Source of the DNA: Buchnera aphidicola (Aphis gossypii)
Lineage (GTDB): Bacteria; Pseudomonadota; Gammaproteobacteria; Enterobacterales; Enterobacteriaceae
Length of the DNA stretch: 64,000 nucleotides
Direction: 5' to 3'
Assembly: GCF_013394915.1 (NCBI RefSeq)
Contig: NZ_CP056771.1
Location: 62,001 to 126,000 of the forward strand
In this document: positions 43,253 through 56,137 of the stretch, one piece after another
How the letters are laid out: every line of letters starts with the position of its first letter
Numbering within the stretch: the stretch's first letter is position 1
Made by a program: the position numbers and the translations under genes
Notes under the pieces: generated by a model
What the model saw: the letters and a program-made list of their open reading frames with translations, nothing else
Told to the model about the DNA's origin: nothing
Databases searched by the model: none

Positions 43253-44044
43253 TTAGTTTATAAAATAAATTAAAATAGCTAATATAAAACGATAAAATCC
43301 AAAAATTTTTAATGAAAACTTGTTAAGTATTTTAATAAATTTATTAATTGATAGTAAAGAAATTATTAAAGATATAAAAAATGCACTTAAATAATATGGT
43401 ATACAATTGATATTCATATTATTTATATTCTTTATTAATTCTAGAATCGACGCTCCTATTGTTAAAGGAATTGAAATAATAAAAGAAAAATTTATTGCAA
43501 CAGAGCGTTTTATCCCTAACAGCATTGCACTACCTATAGTAGCGCCTGATCTAGAAAATCCTGGATATAAGCACAGCGTTTCAAAACATCCAATAATAAA
43601 TGATTGAAATAAACTGATTTCATCAATAGAATTCGTTTTATTTTTTTTAGGTTTAAAAATTTCAGAAATAATAAGAAAAAAACCTCCAAAAATCAATGCA
43701 TACATAATGTTTTTGATATTAAATAATAATTTAATATCATTATAAAATATAAAACCTAAAGACGCTGTAGGTATAAGAGATATTAAAATATGAATATTTT
43801 TTGTTCTTTTTTTTCGCTTTTTAAATTTTATCAAATTGATTATTTTTTTAAAAAAAAATATCAATATTGCTATTGACGATCCTAATTGAACAAACGTTTT
43901 TAATATATCTGTATTTTTATTTAAAATACCTAGCCAATGGCTAATAATAATTATATGACCTGTCGATGAAATAGGTAAAAACTCTGTTATGCCTTCTATT
44001 AAACCAGTAACTACAGAAATAATTAATTTATAAACATATGCCAT
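43253..44044 (-). CDS. uppP: Undecaprenyl-diphosphatase (BacA)
   Basis: Membrane phosphatase that recycles undecaprenyl diphosphate for cell-wall synthesis. 263 aa (E. coli 273) and strongly hydrophobic with about eight membrane segments. Signature motifs are GLIEGITEFLPISSTGH at residues 15-31 and CLYPGFSRSGATIGSAML near 157. Start follows AAAGAGAA. Converges with cca, with 18 bases between the stops. Confidence 0.96.
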   Translation of the reverse strand: MAYVYKLIISVVTGLIEGITEFLPISSTGHIIIISHWLGILNKNTDILKTFVQLGSSIAILIFFFKKIINLIKFKKRKKRTKNIHILISLIPTASLGFIFYNDIKLLFNIKNIMYALIFGGFFLIISEIFKPKKNKTNSIDEISLFQSFIIGCFETLCLYPGFSRSGATIGSAMLLGIKRSVAINFSFIISIPLTIGASILELIKNINNMNINCIPYYLSAFFISLIISLLSINKFIKILNKFSLKIFGFYRFILAILIYFIN

Positions 44045-44063
44045 TTTTTTCTCTTTATTAGAT

Positions 44064-44093
44064 AAAACGGTACTAAAATAATAGCACCGTTTT
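44064..44093 (-). terminator. ptsHI-crr terminator
   Basis: An 8-bp stem (AAAACGGT with ACCGTTTT) lies 14 bases beyond the crr stop, and the minus-strand descending arm itself ends in TTTTAT. It separates crr from uppP. Confidence 0.65.
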
Positions 44094-44106
44094 TATTTTT
44101 TAAGAA

Positions 44107-44610
44107 TTAATTATATAAGGACATAATTATTGTTTCACCGGCTATGATAGAGCCTGATGATTTCTCTATTTTTTTAAATTTTTCCATATTAGATATTACT
44201 ACTGGAGTTAAAATAGAACGTGCTTTTTTTTCTAATATATTTAAATCTAATAATACAATAACATCTCCTATTTTTACTTTTTGATTATCTTTTGCTATTT
44301 GTTTAAAACCCTCTCCTTTTAGTTTGATTGTATCAATTCCAAAATGCACAAACAATTCAACTCCATCTTCTGAAAGAATTGAAAAAGCATGTTTACTAGT
44401 AAGTATTTTACTAATAGTTCCATTGACTGGTGAGAGTATTTTATTTCCTGATGGTTTTATCGCGATGCCATCACCTACAATTTTCTTTGAAAATACTACA
44501 TCTGGTACATCTTCAATGCTTATTATTTCACCTGATATAGGCGCAAAAATTTCTATTTTTTTTAAAAAATTAGATTTTTTTCTATTAAAAAAATCTGATA
44601 ATAAACTCAT
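44107..44610 (-). CDS. crr: Glucose PTS enzyme IIA (EIIA-Glc)
   Basis: Phosphoryl carrier between HPr and the sugar transporter. 167 aa (E. coli 169). The conserved IIA core has IAPISGEI-like [30 protein letters not shown] and the phosphorylated His in [10 protein letters not shown] near residue 89. Last gene of the ptsH-ptsI-crr order. With no adenylate cyclase in view, its regulatory role is uncertain and sugar transport is the likely job. AGGAG precedes the start. Confidence 0.97.
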   Translation of the reverse strand: MSLLSDFFNRKKSNFLKKIEIFAPISGEIISIEDVPDVVFSKKIVGDGIAIKPSGNKILSPVNGTISKILTSKHAFSILSEDGVELFVHFGIDTIKLKGEGFKQIAKDNQKVKIGDVIVLLDLNILEKKARSILTPVVISNMEKFKKIEKSSGSIIAGETIIMSLYN

Positions 44611-44669
44611 TTTTTTCTCCTAAGTACTTCTATTATTAATTTTTTGTGTTTTAAAAATTAAACGACTCC

Positions 44670-46379
44670 TTAATTAAATTGATCTAATAAATTAAATATT
44701 TCTTCTGTTGTAGATAAAGTTAATATTTTTTTAGCTAAATTCTGAGCTTTGGAAAAAGATATTTTTCGAATAGTTTCTTTAATTTTAGGAATACTTGTTG
44801 AGCTCATACTAAACTCATCTAAACCCATGCCCAATAAAAGTGCAGTAATACGTTGATCTCCGGCTAATTCTCCGCACATACCGGTCCATTTTTTGTGTTT
44901 ATGTGAAATATCAATAACTTTTTTAATTAATTTTAATACAGATGGGCTTATTGGATTGTATAAGTGTGAAATTAAATCATTGCCTCGATCAACAGCTAAG
45001 GTATACTGTGTTAAATCATTAGTACCAATGCTAAAAAAATCTACTTCTTTTATTAAATACTCCGCTATTATAGCTGATGCAGGAGTTTCTATCATAATTC
45101 CAATTTTAATATTTTTATCAAATAGTATGTTATTATTATCTAGTTGATCTTTTAATTTTTGAATTTCTTTTTTTAATATTCTAATTTCTTCTACAGATAT
45201 AATCATAGGAAATAAAATACATATTCTGCCAAAAGCAGAAGCTCTAAGTATGGCTTTTAATTGAGTATGTAAAATTTCTTTTCTATCCATTAAAATACGT
45301 ATAGCTCTCCATCCAAGAAATGGGTTATCTTCTTTTGGAAGATTCATATATGGTAAATCTTTATCTCCACCAATATCCATAGTTCTTATGATGACTGATT
45401 TATTTCGCATGATTTCTGCAATTTCTTTATATGCTTGAAATTGTTCTTGTTCTGTAGGTAATTTATTACGACCCATAAATAAAAATTCTGTTCGGTAAAG
45501 ACCAATACATTCAGCGCCATTTTTTTTTGCTGATTCAGCGTCTTGAATATTTCCAATATTGGAACCAATTTTAACATTGTGCCCATCAATTGTAGTTGCT
45601 GGTAAGTTTTTTAATTTTTTAAAGCTGTTTTTTTTAAAAAAATATTTTTTTTCTACTTCTCGTTTATTCTTTATCAATTCACCAGAAGGATTGATAAAAA
45701 TTTGATTATTAATTGAATCTAAAATAATATAATCATTATTTTTTACTTGATTTGTAATATTTCCAGTGCCCACAATGGCAGGTATTTCAAGTGATCTTGC
45801 CATAATTGAAGTATGTGATGTTGGGCCGCCTAAATCTGTAATAAATCCTAATATGTATTTCAAATTGATTTGTGCAGTTTCTGAAGGAGTGAGATCTTTT
45901 GAAATTAAAATTACTTTATTTTTTATATTATTTAAATCAATAATATCAATATTAAGTATGTTTTTTAACAAACGCAAACCAATGTCCCTTACATCAACTG
46001 CTCTATTTTTTAAATATTCATCTTTTATTTTTTCTAACGCTTGAGCTTGTACGTTAATTACGTGCTCGGTTGCTTCTGCTGCTGATATTTTTTTTTCTTT
46101 AATTAAGTCAATTATTTCTTTTTCTAGTTCCTCATCTTCAAGAAGCATAATATGACCTTCAAAAATACCTTCTTGTTTTTTCCCGAATTTTTTTCCTGTA
46201 TTTAATTTTATTTCTGTTAATTGATTTACTGATTTTTTTCGTCCATTAAAAAATTTATTTATTTCTATTTCGATATTTTCGATAGAAATCATTTTCCGGT
46301 TAATGACAATATTTTCATTATTTAATAAAAGAGCATTGCCAAAAGCTATACCCGGTGATGCTAAAATGCCCGAAATCAT
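44670..46379 (-). CDS. ptsI: PTS enzyme I
   Basis: Moves phosphate from PEP to HPr. The ATG at 46379, after AAAGGTAAT, gives [19 protein letters not shown] and 569 aa (E. coli 575). The active His is in [13 protein letters not shown] near residue 189; PEP-binding blocks LYRTEFLFM and [17 protein letters not shown] are present. The frame stays open 43 codons upstream of this start without homology to known enzyme I. It sits between ptsH and crr. Confidence 0.96.
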   Translation of the reverse strand: MISGILASPGIAFGNALLLNNENIVINRKMISIENIEIEINKFFNGRKKSVNQLTEIKLNTGKKFGKKQEGIFEGHIMLLEDEELEKEIIDLIKEKKISAAEATEHVINVQAQALEKIKDEYLKNRAVDVRDIGLRLLKNILNIDIIDLNNIKNKVILISKDLTPSETAQINLKYILGFITDLGGPTSHTSIMARSLEIPAIVGTGNITNQVKNNDYIILDSINNQIFINPSGELIKNKREVEKKYFFKKNSFKKLKNLPATTIDGHNVKIGSNIGNIQDAESAKKNGAECIGLYRTEFLFMGRNKLPTEQEQFQAYKEIAEIMRNKSVIIRTMDIGGDKDLPYMNLPKEDNPFLGWRAIRILMDRKEILHTQLKAILRASAFGRICILFPMIISVEEIRILKKEIQKLKDQLDNNNILFDKNIKIGIMIETPASAIIAEYLIKEVDFFSIGTNDLTQYTLAVDRGNDLISHLYNPISPSVLKLIKKVIDISHKHKKWTGMCGELAGDQRITALLLGMGLDEFSMSSTSIPKIKETIRKISFSKAQNLAKKILTLSTTEEIFNLLDQFN

Positions 46380-46464
46380 AACATTACCTTTAACTATAAA
46401 TTTTACATTTGTTTCAGAGAGGAAAACATTAAATGTCAGGCGAATATACTTTTTATAAGAGTAA

Positions 46465-46490
46465 TCCGGAAGCAGTATTAAACCTCCGGA
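46465..46490 (-). promoter_or_regulatory. G/C-rich hairpin in the ptsH-ptsI gap
   Basis: Two copies of TCCGGA (46465-46470 and 46485-46490) pair, extended by GG with CT, around a 10-base loop. This is one of the few G/C-rich structures in this A/T-rich DNA. Position between ptsH and ptsI suggests an attenuator or mRNA-stability element that sets HPr above enzyme I. No clear poly-U follows. Confidence 0.4.
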
Positions 46491-46528
46491 ATCTTCATAA
46501 AAATTCATAAATTATTTTTAATTATGAT

Positions 46529-46786
46529 TTATTCTAATTCTGTCATTATTTTAGATAAATGTTCAATAGCTTCTTTTTCATCTTTTCCTTCTGCAGATAA
46601 CGTAATTAAACTTCCACATACTAAACCAAGTGTTTGAATTTTAAATAAACTTTTTGCATTAACAGATTTTCCATTATAGATAATATAGATATCAGAAAGA
46701 AATTTTTTTGCTTCTTTTACAAATTCAGCTGCAGGTCGAGTATGCAAGCCGTGTGATGCAGTAATTTTTATTTCGTTTTGAAACAT
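46529..46786 (-). CDS. ptsH: Phosphocarrier protein HPr
   Basis: Small PTS phosphocarrier, 85 aa, identical in length to E. coli. [20 protein letters not shown] carries the phosphorylated His15, and the Ser46 region reads [11 protein letters not shown]. Start follows AAGGAAA. First gene of ptsH-ptsI-crr and downstream of cysK, as in E. coli. Confidence 0.97.
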   Translation of the reverse strand: MFQNEIKITASHGLHTRPAAEFVKEAKKFLSDIYIIYNGKSVNAKSLFKIQTLGLVCGSLITLSAEGKDEKEAIEHLSKIMTELE

Positions 46787-46837
46787 TTTTTTTCCTTAGT
46801 AATATTTAATTATAGAGATATTTTTATTTTAAATGTG

Positions 46838-46894
46838 AAAATACAACTTCTATAATAAAATTTTTATTGTTTCTTATTAAAGAAGTTGTATTTT
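46838..46894 (-). terminator. cysK terminator touching its stop codon
   Basis: A perfect 14-bp stem (46838-46851 with 46881-46894) encloses a 29-base A/T loop. The upstream arm on the minus strand begins in the last base of the cysK stop codon, so the structure sits at the very end of the gene, between cysK and ptsH. Confidence 0.6.
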
Positions 46895-47862
46895 TAATTT
46901 TTCTTTCTATTTTGAAATTTTTTAGTAAATAGTTCTGTACTTAAATATCGCTCTCCAGAGGAAGGTAGTATTGCTACTATTTTTTTGTTTAAAAATTGTT
47001 TTTGATTTTGTATTTGTATAGCAGCTGCAATAGCAGCACCAGAGGAAATACCAGATAATATTCCTTCTTTTTGCATTATTTTTTGAGCATATAAAATTGC
47101 TTCTTCACTTGATATTGTTATTACTTGGTCAATTAAACTTAAATCTAAGTTTTTTGGAATAAAACCAGCTCCGATACCTTGAATTTTATGTAATCCAGGC
47201 TGTATTTTTTTACATGATAAAAATTGGGTAATTACAGGTGATTCTGAGGGTTCTACAGCAATACTAATAAAATCTTTTTTCTTTTTGATATTTTTTATAT
47301 ATCTTGTGATGCCCGTGATTGTTCCGCCTGTGCCTACTCCTGAAACTAATATGTCTATATCACCATTTGTGTCATTCCAAATTTCTGGGCCAGTAGTTTT
47401 TTCATGTATTTCTGGATTAGCAGGATTTTCAAATTGTTTCAACAAAAAATATTTATTTTCATTTAAATATGCAATTTCATTTGCTTTATCAATTGCTCCT
47501 TTCATTCCATGTTTGCTATCTGTTAAAATTAATTTTGCTCCTAAAGATTTTAAAAGTTGCCTCCTTTCCATAGACATTGATTCTGGCATTGTAAGAACTA
47601 AATTATAATTTCTAGCCGCTGCAACATATGCTAAAGCTATCCCTGTATTCCCGCTTGTAGCTTCAAGTAATGTGATATTTTTGTTTAAATTTCCCTTTTT
47701 TTCTGCATCCCATATCATATTAGCACCAATTCTGCATTTAACACTAAAACTTGGATTTCTGGATTCTATTTTTACTAAAATATTTCCATTACCTATTTTG
47801 TTTAAACGAACAATTGGTGTATTTCCAATAGTGAATGAATTATCTTGATATATTTTACTCAT
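46894..47862 (-). CDS. cysK: Cysteine synthase A
   Basis: PLP enzyme making cysteine from O-acetylserine and sulfide. 322 aa (E. coli 323). PLP Lys lies in [15 protein letters not shown] near residue 42, the Asn loop in [12 protein letters not shown] near 70, and the phosphate loop in [10 protein letters not shown] near 178. Serves with CysE. In E. coli cysZ precedes cysK; it is absent here. Confidence 0.96.
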   Translation of the reverse strand: MSKIYQDNSFTIGNTPIVRLNKIGNGNILVKIESRNPSFSVKCRIGANMIWDAEKKGNLNKNITLLEATSGNTGIALAYVAAARNYNLVLTMPESMSMERRQLLKSLGAKLILTDSKHGMKGAIDKANEIAYLNENKYFLLKQFENPANPEIHEKTTGPEIWNDTNGDIDILVSGVGTGGTITGITRYIKNIKKKKDFISIAVEPSESPVITQFLSCKKIQPGLHKIQGIGAGFIPKNLDLSLIDQVITISSEEAILYAQKIMQKEGILSGISSGAAIAAAIQIQNQKQFLNKKIVAILPSSGERYLSTELFTKKFQNRKKN

Positions 47863-50298
<2,436 letters not shown>

Positions 50299-50304
50299 AT
50301 TTTT

Positions 50305-50377
50305 TGGGTCGTGCAGGATTTGAACCTGCGACCAATTGATTAAAAGTCAACTGCTCTACCAACTGAGCTAACGACCC
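50305..50377 (-). tRNA. lysV: tRNA-Lys (anticodon UUU)
   Basis: 73-nt cloverleaf. GGGTCGT acceptor pairs with ACGACCC, anticodon loop CTTTTAA, T-arm GTTCAAAT. No CCA is encoded. Tandem with tRNA-Val as in the E. coli valU-lysV group beside gltX. Confidence 0.97.
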
Positions 50378-50387
50378 ATATTTTATT

Positions 50388-50460
50388 TGGGTGATGACGG
50401 ACTCGAACCGCCGACTTCCTCCGTGTAAAGGAGGAGCTCTACCAACTGAGCTAATCACCC
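50388..50460 (-). tRNA. valU: tRNA-Val (anticodon UAC)
   Basis: 73-nt cloverleaf. GGGTGAT acceptor pairs with ATCACCC, anticodon loop TTTACAC between CCTCC and GGAGG, T-arm GTTCGAGT. No CCA is encoded. One copy remains where E. coli has three. Confidence 0.97.
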
Positions 50461-50631
50461 TTTAATAACTTATATTGTAAAGATAAGAAAAATAGAGTCA
50501 ATCTTTTTTTTAAAAAGATTATTTGTTTGTTGTAATTTTAATCGTTATGATGAAATAATTATCTATATTTATGACATATAAAATTTATTTTCTAACTTTA
50601 TATAGATATTTTAAAATATTTCAAGGAATAT

Positions 50632-52047
50632 ATGAAAGTTAAAACTCGTTTTGCACCTAGTCCTACTGGGGATTTACATATCGGTAGTGTACGTACAGCT
50701 TTGTATTCTTGGTTGTTTGCACGTCGTTATAATGGAAAGTTTATACTACGTATAGAAGACACTGATTTTGAAAGATCTAAATCATTATCAGTTGAGTCTA
50801 TTTTAAAAGGATTAAAATGGTTGGGATTAAATTGGGACGAAGGACCTTACTTTCAAACTCAACGATTAGATCGCTATAGAGAAGTAATTGAAATTATGTT
50901 GAATACAGGTAATGCTTATAAATGTTATTGTTCTCCGAAAGAAATAGAAGCAGAGCGCTTTAAACAACTTTCCGAAGGGAAAAAACCACATTACACTAGA
51001 GTGTGTAGAAACTTAAAGATTAAAAATATTAATAAAAAATACGCAATTCGCTTTAAAAACCCCACTTCTGGAAAAGTTACTTTTGAAGATAAAATTAGAG
51101 GAAAAATTACTTTTAATAATCTAGAGTTAGATGATCTTATAATTCAACGTTCAAATGGAATGCCAACTTATAATTTTTGCGTTGTAATTGATGATCTAGA
51201 TATGAATATTACACATGTTATTCGTGGGGAAGATCATATCAATAATACACCTCGTCAAATAAATATTTTGAAATCTTTAAATGCAAAAATACCTATTTAT
51301 GCTCATGTTTCTATGATACTTAATGAAAATGGAAAAAAATTTTCTAAAAGAGATAACTCAGAAAACATTATTGAGTACTATAAAAAAGGTTTTTTACCAG
51401 AAGCATTAATCAACTATATAATAAGATTAGGTTGGTCCCATGGTGATCAAGAAATTTTTAATCTTGCTGAATTAAAAAAGTTATTTAATTTAGATACTAT
51501 TAATAAATCCTCTAGTGCTTTTAACATTAAAAAACTTTTATGGTTAAATAAATACTACATTAATAATTTATCGATAGATTATATTTGCAATATCTTAAAG
51601 GATTACATGAAAAATGAGAATATAAATATAGAAAAAGGACCTAATTTAAAATTTTTATTAAATTTATATAAAAATCGTTTTTATACTCTGCAAGATATGG
51701 CATGTAATTTTAGATTTTTTTATGAAGAATTTGAATCTTTTGATCTTCAATCTGCTAATAAATATTTAATTTTAAAAAATCTTTGTATATTAACGAATAT
51801 TTATAACAAAATGAAAAATTTTTCTTTTTGGGAAATTGAAATACTATCTGAAGCTATCCATAATGAAGCTATAAAATTAAATATAAAATTAAAAGAAATA
51901 AACATGTTGTTACGGGTTGTACTAACAGGAAGAGCATATTCTCCGAATATAAGTTCAGTGATTTTTTTACTTGGAAAAGAAAAAACTTTGTTAAGATTAA
52001 AAAAAGCGATACTTTTTATAAAAAATAAAACTTATGTAAAATCTTAA
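50632..52047 (+). CDS. gltX: Glutamyl-tRNA synthetase
   Basis: Charges tRNA-Glu. 471 aa as in E. coli. Class I signatures: [20 protein letters not shown] (HIGH motif variant) at residues 5-24 and KFSKRDNSE (KMSKS motif) near 236. The four-Cys site of E. coli is partly altered here ([11 protein letters not shown] then TRVCRN). Start follows AAGGAA. Divergent from the valU-lysV tRNAs, as in E. coli. Confidence 0.96.
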   Translation: MKVKTRFAPSPTGDLHIGSVRTALYSWLFARRYNGKFILRIEDTDFERSKSLSVESILKGLKWLGLNWDEGPYFQTQRLDRYREVIEIMLNTGNAYKCYCSPKEIEAERFKQLSEGKKPHYTRVCRNLKIKNINKKYAIRFKNPTSGKVTFEDKIRGKITFNNLELDDLIIQRSNGMPTYNFCVVIDDLDMNITHVIRGEDHINNTPRQINILKSLNAKIPIYAHVSMILNENGKKFSKRDNSENIIEYYKKGFLPEALINYIIRLGWSHGDQEIFNLAELKKLFNLDTINKSSSAFNIKKLLWLNKYYINNLSIDYICNILKDYMKNENINIEKGPNLKFLLNLYKNRFYTLQDMACNFRFFYEEFESFDLQSANKYLILKNLCILTNIYNKMKNFSFWEIEILSEAIHNEAIKLNIKLKEINMLLRVVLTGRAYSPNISSVIFLLGKEKTLLRLKKAILFIKNKTYVKS

Positions 52048-52147
52048 ATAAGACACTCATTAAAAATAAAATAGTAATTAAGATAAAAGCATTTTATTAG
52101 AAAAATAAATTGACAGAATTCATGTGTTTTTATATTGTAATAATTTT

Positions 52148-52220
52148 GGGGTTATAGCTCAGTAGGCAGAGCATTTGCATGGCATGCAAAATGTCAGCGG
52201 TTCGATTCCGCTTAGCTCCA
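52148..52220 (+). tRNA. alaW: tRNA-Ala (anticodon GGC)
   Basis: 73-nt cloverleaf. GGGGTTA acceptor pairs with TAGCTCC using two G-U pairs, anticodon loop ATGGCAT, T-arm GTTCGATT. No CCA is encoded. Corresponds to E. coli alaW/alaX near gltX. Confidence 0.97.
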
Positions 52221-52289
52221 AAAATTTTAAAAAATCTTCAAAATGTCAATTTTTTTATATAATAATTTTAATATTGTTTAAAATACTTG

Positions 52290-52326
52290 AAAATGCTGTG
52301 CGCAATAAAATTAAGCACAGCATTTT
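52290..52326. terminator. Terminator between tRNA-Ala and fliE
   Basis: A perfect 12-bp stem, AAAATGCTGTGC with GCACAGCATTTT, lies between the plus-strand tRNA-Ala and the end of minus-strand fliE. A-rich before and T-rich after, so it can work on both strands. Confidence 0.75.
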
Positions 52327-52329
52327 AAG

Positions 52330-52647
52330 TTAAATTTGCTGATTCATTATTTCTTTATAAGCTGATATAAATTTATTTCTAATTTGAATAGCTAATTCTA
52401 TGGAAATAGAAGATTTTTGTAAATTTATCATTACGTCATTTAAAGACATAGAAGATGGATTTAATTCAAATTTTTCAATACTTTTCTGTGCATTATTTTG
52501 AATTTTATTAACTTCTCCTAATGCTGTTTGAAAGAATTGAGTAAAATTGTTAGATTCTTGAATGTTTTTTTCATTATTTTTTTTATTTTCATCTAAAAAA
52601 TTAATTTTGGTATAAATATTTTCATTATAAATGTTATCAATAAACAT
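52330..52647 (-). CDS. fliE: Flagellar rod-junction protein FliE
   Basis: Joins the MS ring to the rod and is the first substrate of the flagellar export gate. 105 aa (E. coli 104). The conserved C-terminal half reads SMSLNDVMINLQKSSISIELAIQ and ends RNKFISAYKEIMNQQI, typical of the family; the N-terminus is A/T-driven and Asn-rich. Divergent from fliF as in E. coli. Start follows AGAGGAAG. Confidence 0.93.
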   Translation of the reverse strand: MFIDNIYNENIYTKINFLDENKKNNEKNIQESNNFTQFFQTALGEVNKIQNNAQKSIEKFELNPSSMSLNDVMINLQKSSISIELAIQIRNKFISAYKEIMNQQI

Positions 52648-52813
52648 ATCTTCCTCTAAAATTATTATTATAATTTTTAAAATAATATCATATTTTTTTA
52701 AAAGATAAACATTTTATGTTATAGGTAATTTATCAGCAAATGTTTTTATTTCAAATGAAATTTAGTTGTTGTTCAATTATAGTTGAGATTGTCTACTAGA
52801 TTAGGAAGATGTT

Positions 52814-54484
52814 ATGAATTTTAGTGCTATAGAAGAATCAATTTCAGAAGAGAAAAAAAAGTTGAGTAATTTTTTATCTTATTTTTTTAAAAATGCGCGT
52901 GTTTTAATAATTTTATTAATAATAGCAGTTATTGCTACTATTTCTATTTCAGTGTGGAGGAAATCTTCTGACTATCAAGTTTTATACAATAATTTATCCT
53001 CTGAAGATGGAGAATCCATTATTGGTTATTTAAATCAAATGAAAGTTCCTTATCAGTTTTCTGAAAATTCTGGAAAATTATTAGTTCCAAAAAACCAAAT
53101 TTATGATATACGCTTACACTTATCAGAAAAAAAATTTCTGCATAAAGGAGTGGGTTTTGAAATTTTAGATAAAGAAAAATTTGGAATTAGTCAGTTTAAT
53201 CAGCAAATTAATTACCAACGTGCTTTAGAAGGTGAATTAGCTCGTACTATAGAAAGAATTAATGTTGTAAAAAGCGCTAGAATACACATAGCTATGCAAA
53301 AAAATTCTTTATTTTTACAGGATAAAAAAAAACCATCAGCTTCAGTTATTTTAAGTTTAACACCCGGAACTCAATTAAATACAAGCCAAACAAACGCTAT
53401 ATTGCATTTAATATCTAATAGTATATCTGATCTACCTATAGATAACATCACGATTGTTGATGAATTTGGTAAGCTATTAAATAACTCTATATCACAGTCA
53501 GATGAAATAAACGATACTAAATTAAAATATTCTGAAAAGATTGAATTAAGATACATTAATAAAATTCAAAGTATTTTAGAACCATTGTTTGGAGTTGGAA
53601 ATGTACATTCCCAAGTAACTGCTCAAATTGATTTTAATTCTCAAGAAAAAACACGTGAGCGATATGATCCCAACGCAAATTATAAAAATCAATCGATTCG
53701 CTCACATCAAACGACTATTAATGACAATATAAAAAATCAGAACTTAAACGATTATAGCAATTATTTTAATAAAAATAATTTATTTAATAATAATAATTCT
53801 AATAATGAATCTAAAAAATATAATGTTATAGAAAATCACAAATTTTTCAAAGATGGTGTTATAAACTCTCGCTCTGCAATTAATCATGATGATACAATTA
53901 ATTATGAATTAAATCATACTTTATCACATATAAAAATGAATGTTGGAGAAATTAAAAGATTATCTGCTGCAGTAGTTATTAACCTTATTAAAGATAAAAA
54001 TGGAAAACTAATTTCTTTGAGTTCAGATCAAATAAAAAATATAAAAAATTTAATCTGTGAATCTATAGGTTATTCTAAAATTAGAGGTGATAGTGTACAT
54101 ATAATCAATGAATCTTTTAATCAACATGATAAAAATGTTTTGACTAAGTTTGATAATTTTAATCAATCTAATATTTTTAATACTTTTTCAATTTTAATCC
54201 CATGGTGTATTTCGGGTTTATTTTTTTTATATTTTTTAAAAAAATATATTTTCTATTTTTCAAAAAGCGTCCTTAAAAACAAAAAATTAAATAATAAGAA
54301 AATAAGAGAGGAGATTGTTAATTCTGATAAAAATGAATTCGCGAATGATATTGAAGAAACAACTTTAAAATATTCACATACAGAAAAAACAGATAATTTA
54401 ATTCATCAAATTTGTAATATATCTAATCAAAATCCACGTGTTATAGCATCGATTATTCGTCAATGGATGGGTGATAAAAAATGA
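52814..54484 (+). CDS. fliF: Flagellar MS-ring protein FliF
   Basis: Builds the inner-membrane MS ring that houses the export gate. 556 aa (E. coli 552). Membrane segments near residues 29-47 and 457-475 flank the periplasmic ring domains (DYQVLYNNLSSEDG, SQFNQQINYQRALEGELART, ARIHIAMQK). An Asn-rich low-complexity insert lies near 325-340. The C-terminal FliG-binding tail (NPRVIASIIRQWMGDKK) is kept. Overlaps fliG by 4 bases (ATGA), and starts the fliF-fliR cluster. Confidence 0.95.
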   Translation: MNFSAIEESISEEKKKLSNFLSYFFKNARVLIILLIIAVIATISISVWRKSSDYQVLYNNLSSEDGESIIGYLNQMKVPYQFSENSGKLLVPKNQIYDIRLHLSEKKFLHKGVGFEILDKEKFGISQFNQQINYQRALEGELARTIERINVVKSARIHIAMQKNSLFLQDKKKPSASVILSLTPGTQLNTSQTNAILHLISNSISDLPIDNITIVDEFGKLLNNSISQSDEINDTKLKYSEKIELRYINKIQSILEPLFGVGNVHSQVTAQIDFNSQEKTRERYDPNANYKNQSIRSHQTTINDNIKNQNLNDYSNYFNKNNLFNNNNSNNESKKYNVIENHKFFKDGVINSRSAINHDDTINYELNHTLSHIKMNVGEIKRLSAAVVINLIKDKNGKLISLSSDQIKNIKNLICESIGYSKIRGDSVHIINESFNQHDKNVLTKFDNFNQSNIFNTFSILIPWCISGLFFLYFLKKYIFYFSKSVLKNKKLNNKKIREEIVNSDKNEFANDIEETTLKYSHTEKTDNLIHQICNISNQNPRVIASIIRQWMGDKK

Positions 54485-55476
54485 TTTTAAATGGTACTGA
54501 AAAGAGCGCGCTTTTATTAATGTCAATAGGATCTGATCAAGCTTCAGAAGTGTTAAAATATTTAACTCCTTTTGAAGTTCAAGAATTAGTTACTCATATG
54601 GTTAATATTAATAACTTTTCTAATGTAGCTTTAAATAAAGTATTAACTGAATGTTATGATCTTTTTATGCAAAATAATAATTTAGTTTATAATAATAATG
54701 ATGAGTATATATCTGATATGTTAATTAAAGCGATAGGCGATAAACAAGGAAATGTTTTATTAAGTGAAGCGCTAGAAACAAGAAATGTTAAAATGTCTAT
54801 CAAATCTCTTAATGCAATGGAACCGTCTAAATTAGCTTCCTTATTAGAAGAGCAACATGCTCAAATTGTTTCAACAATACTTGTTTATTTAGATCAAAAT
54901 CAATCAGCTCGAGTTTTATCCTTTTTCAAAGAAGAAAAACGTATTGAAATTATAATTAAAATTTCTGAATTTAATGGTCTTGAAGAAAAAAAATTTGTTG
55001 AATTAAAAAATATTATTAACCATTTAATCAACAAAAAAAAATGCACTTTTTCAAATACAGGAGGTATTAAAACTGTTGCTAAGATTTTACGTTCCATGAA
55101 GATAGAAAATGAAAAAAATTTACTAAAGAAAATTGAATCTTCTAATAAGGAGTTGTCTAGTAAAATTATTAAAGAACTATATTCATTTGAAAATATAATA
55201 AATATTGATGATGATGTGATTAAATGTTTAGTAAAGAATTTAGAAGAAGAAAAATTATATATTGCACTTCAAGGTAGTCACGAAATTATAAAAAATAAGT
55301 TTTTCAATAATATGGACGAAGAAAAATTAAAAAATTTATCACTTTACTTAAAGAAAAAATCTTATGCCTCTAATATAGCTGTAGAAAATGAGCAAAAATT
55401 AATTTTAATGATGATTAGAAATATTTTAGATTATGGTGTTTTTTCGATAGAAAATTTAGGAAAGTATTATGTCTGA
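54481..55476 (+). CDS. fliG: Flagellar C-ring protein FliG, torque residues lost
   Basis: Links MS ring to C-ring and in motile bacteria transmits torque. 331 aa as in E. coli and collinear, with NGTEKSALLLMSIG at the start, ASLLEEQHAQIVSTILVYL (EHPQ motif altered to QHAQ) and VENEQKLILMMIRNIL near the end. The charged residues that face the stator in E. coli (K264, R281, D288, D289, R297) are Q, E, L, Y and S here. The fold appears kept, so a structural role in the basal body is likely while rotation is not. Confidence 0.95.
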   Translation: MILNGTEKSALLLMSIGSDQASEVLKYLTPFEVQELVTHMVNINNFSNVALNKVLTECYDLFMQNNNLVYNNNDEYISDMLIKAIGDKQGNVLLSEALETRNVKMSIKSLNAMEPSKLASLLEEQHAQIVSTILVYLDQNQSARVLSFFKEEKRIEIIIKISEFNGLEEKKFVELKNIINHLINKKKCTFSNTGGIKTVAKILRSMKIENEKNLLKKIESSNKELSSKIIKELYSFENIINIDDDVIKCLVKNLEEEKLYIALQGSHEIIKNKFFNNMDEEKLKNLSLYLKKKSYASNIAVENEQKLILMMIRNILDYGVFSIENLGKYYV

Positions 55477-56137
55477 TGCGGATTTAAAAAAAACATGGAA
55501 AAAATGGCATCCAGAAGAAATTTTTTTAAATAATTCAGAGAAAAAATATAATGTTTTTTGGAATACGAGTGTTTTAAAAGAAACAGATTTTTCTACTGAA
55601 AAAAAAGATGAATTAGATCGTAAATTTAAACAATTAAATAAACTACAAAAACAATCTTTTAATGATGAATCATGTTTTTTAAATATCAAGAAAGAACTTG
55701 AAGAAAAAAAAAGAAAATATGTTTTATTGAATGATAAGTTAAAAAATTTATGTTTAAGTTTTGAGTCTGAAATTTCTTTATTTGAAAAAACATTATCTTC
55801 GCGTTTATTAAAAACAATATTAATGATTTCTTCTTATATTGTTGGAGAAAACTTTTTAATTAATGAATCAGTTTTGTTAGAAAAAGTAAAAAAAATTGTA
55901 AAAAACGATAATTTTTTTTTGAAAAAACCAAAATTAGTTGTGCACCCTAGCAATAAAAAAATGTTAGAAGAAATTTTAAAAAAATCGGTAGATAATAAAT
56001 GGGAATTAGTTTTCAATAATAGTATTGATATTAATAGTTTTAAAATTCTCTCTGAACAGAGTAATATAGATGGTACTATTTATGCAAGATGGAAAGAAGT
56101 ATATCGTGTTATTCTTGAAGAAGGGGAGGGTAGTTGA
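55469..56137 (+). CDS. fliH: Flagellar export ATPase regulator FliH
   Basis: Binds the FliI ATPase and tethers it to the C-ring protein FliN. 222 aa (E. coli about 228). The N-terminus SDADLKKTWKKWHPEE retains the conserved Trp residues that contact the export gate. A Lys/Glu-rich coiled coil follows, and a C-terminal V-ATPase subunit-E-like domain ends DGTIYARWKEVYRVI. It overlaps fliG by 8 bases and fliI by 1 base. Confidence 0.9.
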   Translation: MSDADLKKTWKKWHPEEIFLNNSEKKYNVFWNTSVLKETDFSTEKKDELDRKFKQLNKLQKQSFNDESCFLNIKKELEEKKRKYVLLNDKLKNLCLSFESEISLFEKTLSSRLLKTILMISSYIVGENFLINESVLLEKVKKIVKNDNFFLKKPKLVVHPSNKKMLEEILKKSVDNKWELVFNNSIDINSFKILSEQSNIDGTIYARWKEVYRVILEEGEGS

